This document shows, piece by piece, positions 10,380-20,419 of a DNA stretch of 64,000 nucleotides. A program made the position numbers and the translations under genes. The stretch lies in contig JAAEAF010001558.1 of assembly GCA_011037195.1 (NCBI GenBank), positions 111,047 through 175,046 on the forward strand, given 5' to 3'. Numbering within the stretch: the stretch's first letter is position 1; every line of letters starts with the position of its first letter. The notes under the pieces are model-generated. The model searched no databases, was not told the DNA's origin, and worked only from the letters and a program-made list of their open reading frames with translations. The stretch is from Triatoma infestans (lineage: Eukaryota > Arthropoda > Insecta > Hemiptera > Reduviidae).

Positions 10380-11275
10380 AGTAGACAAATAATATAGCCA
10401 CAAATGAATGCCTTTTGAGAACTGGCTTAGACAGGAGGATCCAACATCGTCACTTCTATTTAACTGCCTCTTTCATGTAAGTATGTGTGCATGATGTGTA
10501 AGAATTTGAGAGTGGATCTGCAAGGCACTATTCTTAATAAAACTTACCATATCAAAGCATATGTTGGCGATTTAGTCATTAGGCGAAAGATCGCTATCCG
10601 CAGTAAAAGAATCCTTTTAGAAAATTAAAGCAACAGGGGAAAAGCATCTGGCTTTACATTACTGAGAAAAAGACGGTATCCAACTTTTCTCATCTAGGCT
10701 CCATAAATAAGAGATGTTGGTGGCCAAGAAGAGAAAGCAAACAAAACCATAGTAGCGGGAAATTACTGCAGCCCAAGTAAAATAATAAATATTATACACG
10801 GACAGCCAACGGGACGAAGATTTGAACGTACAGAACGCTCGTGAAAACTATCTTTACCTGCACGGCGGAAAAACATGAGCGCTAAACTAGCTTTCTTGCG
10901 AAAAGTTAGACCGGCAGAGAGTGCTATGGAGAGTCTTTAGACCGATAAGGAAGAATCATAGCTGGAGATGAAGGGGAAAATAGAAAATCGCACGTCTTTT
11001 ATAGGGAGCCTCCAATTGACTCATATCTAATGAGCCAAAGATTTGAACGGTATGGATTTCTTTTTACAGAATCCCATTCGACCGAATGACCAAGACAGTA
11101 TTACTGAAAACGTCATGCAACAGTCAGTCATAGAGGCGTTCTAAAACAAAGTGGCCGGACAGTGGCGGCTATGAGAAGTATACAGGGGTCAATGCCCGTT
11201 TAGCCATCGATAGGCCTCAGTGGTCTACCCGGATAGAGGGGTCTCCAGCACCACAGGAAGAAAGTAGTAGAAAGA
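10380..11275 (+). pseudogene. LINE reverse transcriptase, heavily decayed
   Basis: Several RT blocks survive in shifting frames: GLRQEDPTSSLLFN (the 'GxRQGDPLSPxLF' block, 10425-10470), KAYVGDLVI (a mutated YADDLVI catalytic box, near 10560), EKLDRQRVLWRVFRPIRKNHSW (the 'ERKxLRRIFGPxxEN' block, about 10895-10965), and a C-terminal KTKWPDS and DRPQWST matching the 'GRPxxRWxD' and 'DRxxWR' tail (about 11140-11240). Order and spacing fit an RTE-like LINE ORF2 lacking its 5' half. The catalytic aspartate pair is lost and many frameshifts are present. Confidence 0.65.
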
Positions 11276-12307
11276 ATTGACAAGTCAATGAAATTTCTAT
11301 TTTACAACGCTCACACTGATTTTCTGTAATTCTGAAATTTTAGTTGTCAAAAATTTCAATTGTACAATGTATTTCTAAAATACTGTTTGATTGCTCTTTC
11401 GATTGTATGCAACTTTGCGGACAGATCCATAACTGAAATGGCTCTAAATAGGAAATCCTAATGAACGATGGCGGCGCCCCCCCACACAGCAAACACCCTC
11501 AAATAAAAAGGAAATAAGAAATTTCTTCAATTAAATGAAGTTGATTTAAGTTCTCAGAAATATAACTTTGAAACGAAGTTTGCAACTTTAACGAAATTTT
11601 TTTTTTCTTTCTGTAATATTGATGAAAATGTCAAAAAGTTTCAGCGCGAGATATTAAGTACTTTATGTTGTTAAAGAATAATTCTTCTTTTTATAAAATA
11701 TTGCTAAGTTAGATAGAAGGAGGGTTCTGGCCCATTCCTCTCTTTGCAAATAACAAAACTTTTAAAATTGGCTGTTCCTATATTTGACTACTTATTTTTC
11801 GTGACAGGATTTCCTGGGTAACTTAGTAACCTAATAGAGGACTAGAACACGTAATGAAAACTGAGTGAGCTGTATGGAAAGAAAGAAAGAAACTAGAAAT
11901 AAATACAAGGACATTTTCAAAAGTAATAATATAAATGTTGTTATTTATTCCACAAAAACGAATGCTTTGTTAATATGCTTAACTACCAATAAAGCACATT
12001 TTTTGGGAAAACTTATTACGAATTTCATGTTGGAGAAAACCAACCGAGGCAGGTAAGAATATGTGTACATAATAGAGAGCGCCAATAATGAACGAAGACT
12101 TTGAATTTTAACCTCTCAGATTTCTGGGAAACACCCGCAAATATTTTTTTTTAACAAATGTTACAAATAAAACTGATCGATCTACCCAGCAATAATTAAG
12201 ATATATTGCAAAAGCAGAATTGCACTTCCTCAGGGAATCCATCTATCAACACGAACTGAGACTAACACGAAATTAGACTGATGGTTTTAATATTTAAAAT
12301 ATAATGA
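11276..12307. other. No recognised feature
   Basis: AT-rich sequence. The longest open frame (63 codons, plus, 11865-12056) is not recognisable. Confidence 0.4.
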
Positions 12308-12960
12308 GATGGCAGCAGCGTTGGGAGGATGAGCATCAAGGTAGGTGGACGCAAGGCTGATCCCAAGCATGGCGGAATGGGTAAATAGAAAGCACGACGA
12401 GGTCAACTAGTTCCTCACCCAATTTCTCACGGACACGGTTGTTTTGCCCTTTACCTGTGTAGGGTGTGAAGGTGGTACACCCGATGTGCATATCGGGAAC
12501 GCCGCCTGCCACACCTTTTTCGGGTGCGGGAGCGAGGCAAGACGAAGGCTGGAGGCTGAAATCGGGAGGATTACCCCGGAAACGGTGGTGAGGACCACTC
12601 ATCCGAGCGGACCAATGAGACAAGATTGCTATCTTTGTCCGGACGGACGTTCGGATGAAGATCACTGAAATGAACCGGCGCCTCATCCCTCCCGAGACGG
12701 GGTCCAGCTAGTGAGCCCGAGTGGGGGGTTTTAAGAGTCACCACCGATGTAGCACCTTAACAGTTCCGAGGTGGGCGGATGCCTGCGACGGAGAGGGGTT
12801 TTTAGAGGGAGTTTTCATCCACAATAGACCTCAATTTGTAGGTCGCAGTGGAATAAGGCTCCCCCCCCCGCTTCTATTCTATTCTATTCTAGTGGGAGTT
12901 TTTAGTGCGAGTACCACACTTCGTGCGGAGGCATTTCTCCCCTCCTTAAAAAGAAATATA
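12308..12960 (+). pseudogene. R1/Jockey-type LINE, ORF2 C-terminus and 3' UTR
   Basis: Plus-strand reading gives WQQRWEDEHQGRWTQ, then relics of the 'LTQFLTGHG' block, a decayed zinc-knuckle region and ACHTFFGCGSEARRRLEAEIG followed by RITPETVV. These are the RNase H-distal and C-terminal blocks of R1/Jockey-like ORF2 proteins ('HTFFxCxxWxxxRxxLxxxxG'). Two frameshifts and several stops break the frame. The GC-rich sequence after about 12670 is probably its 3' untranslated region, ending around 12960, and contrasts with the AT-rich surroundings. Confidence 0.7.
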
Positions 12961-13204
12961 TTTAAAATATACTGGGCCTCTGCAACGGTTATTAAAGTAT
13001 GCAGTGTGGGTTTAAACAATCCCATAGACAAGCCTCTACTCACCACAATGCTCACATTAATTTGCATATGTTGATGATGTTGCTGGTTACTGTGGGATGA
13101 GGCTATAAAGACGCGAGAATCCATTTGTGACCTCGACCTATTTTGGCTTCTTTAGGTACACAGAATCTGTAAACAGGATTCAGGTTTGTACAGCTACTCG
13201 TATT

Positions 13205-13321
13205 TTGGGGGGGCGCATCGACAGCTTCGGTCATTAGCGCCCCATATTCGTGTCTTCCCAATCTGTGTCCACTCGAGCTGGGATGACACCAGTACCTTAA
13301 TTGGCAGCCACCACAATACAT
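13205..13321 (-). mobile_element. Truncated SINE with target duplication
   Basis: 117 bp between direct repeats CTACTCGTATT (13194-13204 and 13322-13332, longer with one mismatch). Its minus-strand 3' end, GGGGCGCTAATGACCGAAGC followed by GTCGATGCGCC, resembles the 3' domain of the SINEs at 7027 and 14090 (GGCGCCAATGGCCTTAG, then GTTGACGCGCC). The tRNA-like head is absent. Confidence 0.65.
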
Positions 13322-13344
13322 CTACTCGTATTATTATTTTTTCT

Positions 13345-13460
13345 TTTCATTTGCTGTTGTATATTGGCACAATAAGCCTTTGATGGCTGCGGTGCTGGGG
13401 TATAGCCCACCCAAAGTTGGAAATCTACTGTTCCAAGTTCTGCGAACAAAAATAATAATA
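13345..13460 (+). mobile_element. LINE 3' end fragment
   Basis: The block GGCACAATAAGCCTTTGATG and the following GCGGTGCTGGGGTATAGCCC match the 3' end of the LINE at 16440-17060 (16989-17040). Only the extreme 3' end is present, as expected for strong 5' truncation. A short A/T-rich tail with AAT units follows. Confidence 0.65.
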
Positions 13461-14078
13461 TGAACATTATAACATGTGTACATGTGAAGGACGTTTATTC
13501 AGTAATATTGTCTCTTTAAGTTTACTGGAACAGTCTGCTAAATGGTTCGCGGCCACAGAGTTTTAGTCGTCAAGGACTAGCTGAAATATGGGGGAGAGGT
13601 CAACTATAGGACAAGAGGATTAGAATGAAGTGATTCATGAAATTTTTTTTATAACGGGAAGATATGATTTCTTTTGTGAAAGAAATTTCATACCACTTAA
13701 TGTTAGCTTGGATACGTAATAAGGCGGAAGTTTTGGATTGTAAAGAATGGATGGTTTTTTTTATTGAGAGTTTGGAGCGTTTATCTAGTCCTCTAAGGAA
13801 GAAGCAGTCTGTATCGAAAGTTTAGCTCTTGTCGTTTTATTTTAGTATCAAGGTTCCACATGAGTTTTTTTTCTGCCCAATAACATGTCCCGGATATTTC
13901 AGGATGTCAGCAACAGGAACGGAATTGTTAGTGAATCTGTATGCGTGATGAACTAGAGTTTGTCTTAGATTCGCTAAACCCAAACTGTTGCATATCAACT
14001 AACCTATATAGGGCCTTTTTGTATATTGTACGAACGTAGGAGGTGTCCGATCGTTCGTGTCATTAGGCTAGGAAATAC
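13461..14078. other. No recognised feature
   Basis: AT-rich, nothing recognised. Confidence 0.4.
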
Positions 14079-14089
14079 TTCAGGATTGG

Positions 14090-14312
14090 GAAGGAAATAG
14101 CTAAGAGGTTAGCGTACTGGACTTCCACCGGGTTCGAGTCCAGCTTTGCTGTCATTAGATTTTTCTTCCTGGGAGCTTCTACAGCTCACTGTCCGGTGAT
14201 GGACAGTGTTGTTTTGTAACGAGACAACACTGAACGGAGGCAGGTAGTGCCCTGAGAAGGCTCCGGGCGCCAATGGCCTTAGATGTTGACGCGCCTTAAA
14301 TTGGAAAAAAAA
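14090..14312 (+). mobile_element. tRNA-derived SINE, full copy
   Basis: Same family as 7027-7257. The head starts GGAAGGAAATAGCTAAGAGG; box A lies at about 14098 and box B GGGTTCGAGTCC at about 14131. The body ends GACGCGCCTTAAATTGG plus a run of A. Flanks carry near-identical 11-bp repeats TTCAGGATTGG (14079-14089) and TTCAGGAATGG (14313-14323). One mismatch between the repeats implies an older insertion than the 7-kb copy. Confidence 0.85.
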
Positions 14313-14924
14313 TTCAGGAATGGCAGGATCCCTGAAGTAGTCACTTCCTCCCCCACTAGGGTATTGCACAGGACGGTTCTGAAGAGATGAGACATTAAGC
14401 TTCTCTCTCCATAGTCTCAGTCAGCAAAATCGAAGGATTACATTACCTGGTGAGAGTTTGGGAACTAGTTTGTCAATCGAACTGTAAAAGAAAGGGCCAC
14501 TGACAGTTACATGCCATATTTTATTTATATTGTAATAGAAATTAATTCATATCAACATAAACAAACAAACAAATTACCGGCTCTCAAATCTTTCGTTACA
14601 ACTTTTCAATTCTGTGCTAGGTTTCAGGGATCAGGTTTTGTGAAATATTTAATAATAGCAAATAGAATTAAAGTAATGATAAAATAGAAACTTTATTTTA
14701 TATTTATTATTTAAAATACAAAGAAGTGAAGTATAAAAATTACGAACTGGTTGTATCTAGTCAACATAATTTTTTGATCGCTTCAGGCAAACACAAAAAG
14801 TGGCATGGCATACTACACCGTCTGTGCTGACGTAACCAATAGTGGTCTACAAATCAAGTCTAAACTTGGCCAGATTATTGTTAATTATAAACTACATTAT
14901 AAACAGGTACGTATATGTTTACTG

Positions 14925-15620
14925 TCTCACTCTGGTCGTAAGAGAAAGTATTGCCATTGTCTAAAATTTTCGAAATTGAGTTTCGTCGGAAATACACGAT
15001 TTAAAGTCCTGTGAGTCCGAAAAAGTGGTTGGTGTGAGTGTGTGTGGTCAGCAAACTCAAAAATGAAAAGCTGAAACTTGATATTTTATTTACGTTCTAT
15101 CACCTGTAAGCGACATGTAAGAGTTTAGTCAAAATCGGTCGACCGGATGTACCACTTACGGAATAGATTTTTGTCTTCTTTTTTGCGATTTTCTCCTAAA
15201 CGGCTTCAAATATTTTCTTTGAAACATTTTTTCTGGGAAAATTCGTTGAATAAGCTGTGGTCTGGGTGGGGATGGGTGACGTTTAACTTTTTTTCTAAAG
15301 TGACATTTTATTATATTATACGATTCCATCATCTACCTAATAAGAATTTAATGTTAGGCCAAAATTTCAGATGTGAATAAACTTGGTTTACCGGAAGTAA
15401 ACTTTTATAAATAAACTATGTGCAAAAAAAAAAATTGCAAGTTCAAAGACAATTTGTCATTTCTGTAATTGATGCGTGAAACGTCGGCTTCTAGCAAACC
15501 ACTGACGCGATCTCAACCCGGAAACTTAAGTGTTCTTCAATTTTGTAATTGTACCAATTATTAAAATATTAATTGTTGTAAGTGAAAGTATGTGAATGAT
15601 TCACACCAGATTTTGTTTTT
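14925..15620 (+). repeat. Family A dispersed repeat
   Basis: Starts at 'gtcgtaagagaaagtattgcc' and ends with 'gaatgattcacaccagattt'. Contains an accggaagt box near 15392. A fragment of the hairpin element (15472-15543) is inserted. Confidence 0.75.
15472..15543 (+). mobile_element. Fragment of the 52.2-kb hairpin element
   Basis: The sequence from GTGAAACGTCGGCTTCTAG through CCGGAAACTTAAGTGTTC matches the right arm of the palindromic element at 52227-52489. It is bounded by short direct repeats TGTAATTG (15464-15471 and 15544-15551), suggesting an independent truncated insertion. The GAAACGTC string is the counterpart of GAAACCGGTC in the other hammerhead-like copies. Confidence 0.5.
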
Positions 15621-16109
15621 TATACCATTATTACAAATGCCATTATTAAAACTAATGACGATCATAATAACGTTTACACAGCTTAAATAGTGTTCCTTTT
15701 TTCTCTAGGTTATAAAATGGACCCGATAAGATAAGTGAGTATTTTAAAAAATTCACCATCTTCCTGTAGGAAACCTTTGAATGTTCCATTAGCGTAAAAC
15801 CTTTTTTTTTTCTTCTTTCCTGTGTCCCCATGTTAGTCGAATTTGTCCCCCTCTCCCCCACCAGCTAGAAAGTAGTCTAACTATAGGCCACTTGAGATTC
15901 AAACACCACAATTCTTTTTTTTTTCCGCGATAGAAGAGGGGCCTATATAATCCAGTTCAATCAATAACAATGGGTTCTATTCTATTTCAGTTTAAAAATA
16001 CATCTATATTTATACACGTGATCTTTGGACTAGATTAATGAAATTTAGAAAGAATATTCAAAAATTATAGTTATAATCTACAATTTGTTTGATTTCGATA
16101 CGGGGTGTA
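15621..16109. other. No recognised feature
   Basis: AT-rich, with poly-T runs. The 69-codon minus frame is unrecognised. Confidence 0.4.
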
Positions 16110-16304
16110 GGGGCGAAATGGGGTTACTGGTGTATCAAACAAATAAAATAATGCGAAACACTCACATGACTTCTCTTAATCCAATTTACATAGGTCTCAA
16201 AGATTTTCAAACTCTAATATATAATGCTTCTATTTATTATAGTTTATTTGCTTAACTGCACTAATAATTAGTTCGATCCAGTTTTATATGTTGCAAGAGA
16301 GTAG

Positions 16305-17998
16305 ATTGAATTAGCTCATATGTAGAATACCATCTTTATAATACTCACTAATTTGTGGACTGCCCTCACCTATATAAAATTAAGCTCAATACCATAGCTG
16401 AAAACTCAGGTCTAATCAAAGTTTTTTAACTGAATATTAGCAGCTGTTGTGGGTGCCTGGACATGCAGGGGTTGAGGGTAATGAGACAGCTGATCAACTG
16501 GCCAGGAACGGGGCTAACACTCCGTTCATTGGTCCAGAGCCGGTCCTGGGAATAACTGGCGGAGCAATTCGTGCAGCGATTAGAGAGTGGGGTCGCAGTA
16601 AGCATGAAGAGCTCTGGAGGAGAAGCCCGGGTGCTATACACAGTAAAAGGATGATGCCAGGACTGTGTAAACGAAGAACCCGAATGACCCTTGGTCTGAG
16701 TAGGAGCCAGATTTCTCTGGTGACGGGACTGTTTACGGGTCATGGCAGGTTCAGGAAACATCTGTACAAGGTAGGACTCATTCGAGCGGAACCCTTGTGC
16801 AGACTATGTCAGGAAGAGGAGGAAACGGCCTCCCACCTGTTGTTCGATTGCGTATAGCAATAATCAGATTGAGGTATGAAACCTTCGGTACTTTGCGACC
16901 TGAGGAGATAGTAGCTCAAAACGACCTGGTGATGAAGGCCCTGAAACTCCTTAAGGAGGAGGGTTTGTCTACTAGGAACCATCGGGGGTGGCACAATAAG
17001 CCTCTGTTGGCTGCAGTGCCGGGACATGGCCCACCCGAGATAGGATAATAATAATAATAATAACTGAATATTATGAATCCAATGGAGAAATTTTTGTGGG
17101 TGTTTGACATAATTTTATTTTGTTCCAATTGTATAAACAGCCAAATACAAAATGGCGGACTTACAAGCATCTTGCATTTCTGCCTAATTCTATTTTGCTT
17201 TCTTTTTCAACAATGACATGAAAATACTAAATTTTTTCTCAGTGCTCACATTAATTTTATAAAACAGTAAATATTATGTTTGGTATAACTTGCTTTTTTG
17301 TTTTTTTTTTTATACAAGTTTTTATTGCACAATTTGATAATTTATAAAATACCTACGAAGGGAAAATTAGTAAAAAAAATTCTAAGCTAGCTTTTTCAAA
17401 GAAATAATTAGCTATAGATAAGTAACCAATCACAATGTAGAAGAGAAGGTGTGAAATGTTAGGCCAATCAGAAATTCACAATTATCATGTTGACCACGCC
17501 CATATTTCACACCTTTAATTCTACATTGCGACTGGCTAATTATTTCTTTGAAATAACTAGATAAGAATTTTTTTACTAATTTTCCTTTCACAGGTGTTTT
17601 ATATAAATGAACAAATTGTGCAATAAAAAAAAAAGAAGCAAAAAATCAAGCTATTTCTAACATATTATTTATTGTTTTATATAATTAATAAGAGCTATAA
17701 AGAAAAAACTAAGAATTTTCATTCCATTGTTGAAAAAAAGCAAAAGAAGTGGTAATACATGATCCATGTAGTCCGCCATTTTGTATTTGGCCCTTTATAC
17801 TAATGGAACAAAATGAAATTTATGTTAAACACCTACAATTTCTTCAAGGAATTCATAATTTTCAGTTAAAAAACTTTTCTTAGACCTGGAGTTGTAGCTA
17901 TTCATTATATCTATTGTCTTAATTTTACTCGTATGTAGTCAGCGCATTCCACAAGTACTGAAAGAGCACTATAAAGATGGAAATCTACGCTATTCGAT
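16305..17998. mobile_element. Foldback element with long inverted arms
   Basis: The left arm (about 16305-17457, excluding the LINE at 16440-17060) is the imperfect reverse complement of the right arm (17504-about 17998). Matching landmarks include AAATACAAAATGGCGGAC (left) against TCCGCCATTTTGTATTTGG (right), and GGTGTGAAAT against ATTTCACACC beside a loop at 17458-17503. Arm length is about 0.5 kb. No transposase is encoded. The element resembles non-autonomous foldback DNA transposons, but terminal target repeats could not be fixed. Confidence 0.75.
16440..17060 (+). pseudogene. I/Jockey-type LINE, 5'-truncated 3' end
   Basis: The reading begins inside an RNase H domain: WVPGHAGVEGNETADQLAR, containing the HxGxxGNExAD signature with its last catalytic residues. 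It continues through LVTGLFTGHGRFRKHLYK and a zinc knuckle CRLCQEEEETASHLLFDC (C-x2-C-x8-H-x4-C) to about 16855. After a frameshift the C-terminus LRPEEIVAQNDLVMKALKLL follows. The 3' end is a (TAA)n tail like that of I elements. Perfect 13-bp direct repeats TAACTGAATATTA flank it (16427-16439, 17061-17073). It is a 5'-truncated retrotransposition event inserted into the left arm of the foldback element, so it is younger than that element. Confidence 0.9.
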
Positions 17999-18375
17999 GT
18001 AAATGGAAGTTTCAAGAAAATGGAGACTTTTTCGAGAAAGTAAAAAACTGAAAAAAAAAAAATCATTCAGTAAATTCGCATTTCCGGTTTATTGATTTTG
18101 CCCGAAATTTTCGTGTCCGATGCGGTGGTAGTGGTGCCTAAATGGAATAACTGAGTTTGAGCTTCCTGCGACTTTTCGTTTTTAAAGTATTCTGTTAAAA
18201 CAAACAAACACCGCACAAAAACATACGAGTATACGGATCATTCTCTAAAAACATTCATTTCGTATTTACAGGGACCCCAAAACATGTATTTTCCTGGAAA
18301 AACTCAATTCCAAAAATCTGGCACGATCGCAATAGTTCCTCTTATTAGGGGTATGAGAAAGTAAAATATTGTAAT

Positions 18376-18580
18376 GATGCCATTTCTGGTATATGGATTT
18401 TGACCGGTGATGGTATGTAAGCGATATATCAAGTTTGAACTTTTCCTTATGATTTTTTTTGCATTTTATTCGTACTCAGAGGAACCAAAAACATGTATTT
18501 CCGGCGAAAACTCCATTTCAAAGACATTTAATATGAGCGCAACTTTTAGAACAGTCAGAGAAAGTGAAAAGCATTGTAAT
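18376..18580 (-). repeat. Family A fragment
   Basis: Second minus-orientation end piece: 'gcgatatatcaagtttgaac', 'aacatgtatttccggcgaaa' and a decayed hairpin end. Confidence 0.6.
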
Positions 18581-19149
18581 ATAGTGGATTTTTTGTACAA
18601 TAGAAAAGGCAGCTAACTAATTACAAAAGACATTTAGAACAATATATATTCATACAAGTGATTTAATTTAACCATTAAATAGGACTTTGCTTGGAAGCAG
18701 CCTGGAAGGCATTTAGACTTACTAAAAAGCAATAAGCCTTTTGTTAAGTTGTAAATGTTAAATAGCCCGTTAATTTCATTAGATTCGTATTAAGATGTAC
18801 AAATCAGATTCCTCTAAGTTCTAGAATTTTAAAGAGTCTGAAAAAACCAAACATATTGAATGATTATTTCAACATTTTGAACAAACTGAGCAAACAAAAT
18901 AAAAACAATTTATTATTATTCATAAATCTAAGAAATTTCAATGAATAATTCTTAGTATGAATCTATTTTTTCTACATAAATATAAAAGTAAACTCATAAA
19001 ATATTCATATAGTTTATTTTAACAATGGGAAGTGTGAAATGCATACGCCCCTAATGATGTTAATGACTGTCTGTTAATGACTTTTAATATTTTTGCATAG
19101 CCCAAGGGATAAATAAACCTCTTGTGATTTGTCATGGTTTAGAAAGAGA
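18581..19149. other. No recognised feature
   Basis: AT-rich, nothing recognised. Confidence 0.4.
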
Positions 19150-19810
19150 AAAAAAAAATCTGGCGAGAAACACTCGTACAACTTTCTCTTATCGTCATTA
19201 TTACGTACAATAATAATTATTGTAACTGAAAAATTTGTCTTCAAGTTTGGAATAATTTCTAAACATTCTGATTGTTGGATATTTAACACATAAAAACTGC
19301 ATAATTGGTGATTAAATTGTAGACCACCGGGCGGCGCTAATCACCAACGAAATATGTAAATTGAGTTTTTATTGGTTAAAGCTTAAAATCAATTTTCCCA
19401 AAAGAATAATTGAAATAAAAGAGAGAGATAATATTTAAAATATGTCTAATTACCATTTCAATGATAATAATTGGAACGTTGACGAGAAAAATCTCGAAAA
19501 CCTGGAAATATTTTCTGTAATATCGCAAATTTTGTTTTTGAAATCTTTTTTCCCCTTAAAAAAATAGTATCCTAACAATGCACTCACTTTTAATGGATTT
19601 TAAAATATTTTATATAAGTGGTAGAAATTGTACATTGTACTTCTATACTCCTCAAATTGTAACGTTTAGAGGAAAGCTTGACTTTGTGGTTTATAGCGAT
19701 CTCTTTTAGACTACATTGGTCCCTTTTATAAAACCTGCCTAGGTAAGAAACTTGTACTCCCCCCCTTTCAGCTCCTTATTACTGAGTGTTTCAAACCAGA
19801 TTTTCTTCCC
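19150..19810. repeat. Family A fragments, two end motifs facing inward
   Basis: Minus-type end motif at 19156-19195 ('ctggcgagaaacactcgtac') and plus-type motif at 19772-19810 ('gagtgtttcaaaccagatttt'), with family A-like central phrases between them (about 19480-19700). Confidence 0.55.
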
Positions 19811-20419
19811 TTTATTTAAAGTTGGAATATCTAAAAAACATTTAAAAGAAACAAATATTCAAGAAACTATAAATTAAAATCAGAATAAATTAACTGGAAC
19901 TGAGGACTGGCTGAGCTGAAGAAATTCAGGAAATGAATGTGAACGTCATAACTGATTAGGTATTCAGTAGTATCTGTTTCTTTTCACACTCTCGCCCTCT
20001 CCTTCTCTAATGTCCACTGCTCTCAATGAATACATTATGAAATCTCCTCTGGATTTGCTGGAGAAAAAAGTAAAAGAAGAATCAAACATTCACATTACTG
20101 GTATAATGCTACTAGAGATAGTAATATAATAGACATGTATAGAATATATACTATATTGTACTGTACTAAACCAGCAATATAATAGAATTTGAGCATAATG
20201 TATTCAAATAGATGAGACTATAATTGAAGATATTGATTGTGAATAAACTATTTGAATGAAATCTTGGAAGAAGTGAGAGCTTCCAACATTGGTTGAGCTC
20301 TAGCACTTGTTTATTTCCTCTTTTCTTCACCTCTACAGCTATATTTGGAAAAACAACAATTCTTTGGTCGTCCTATTACTGGGGGATCTAACTTGCTCTA
20401 TAAGGTTATAAACAAAAGA
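19811..20419. other. No recognised feature
   Basis: AT-rich, nothing recognised. Confidence 0.4.

Larger units (their letters stand above)
16110..18375 (-). repeat. Family A copy interrupted by a foldback element
   Basis: The left piece (16110-about 16300) has 'gcgaaacactcacatgac', and the right piece (about 17998-18375) has the remaining minus-orientation phrases and the hairpin end 'cctcttattaggggtatgagaaag'. Together they fit one copy split by the 1.7-kb foldback element. Confidence 0.6.

Noticed and set aside
12336..12686. 116-codon minus-strand frame in GC-rich DNA
   Set aside because: Opposite strand of a recognised LINE C-terminus; no motif of its own.
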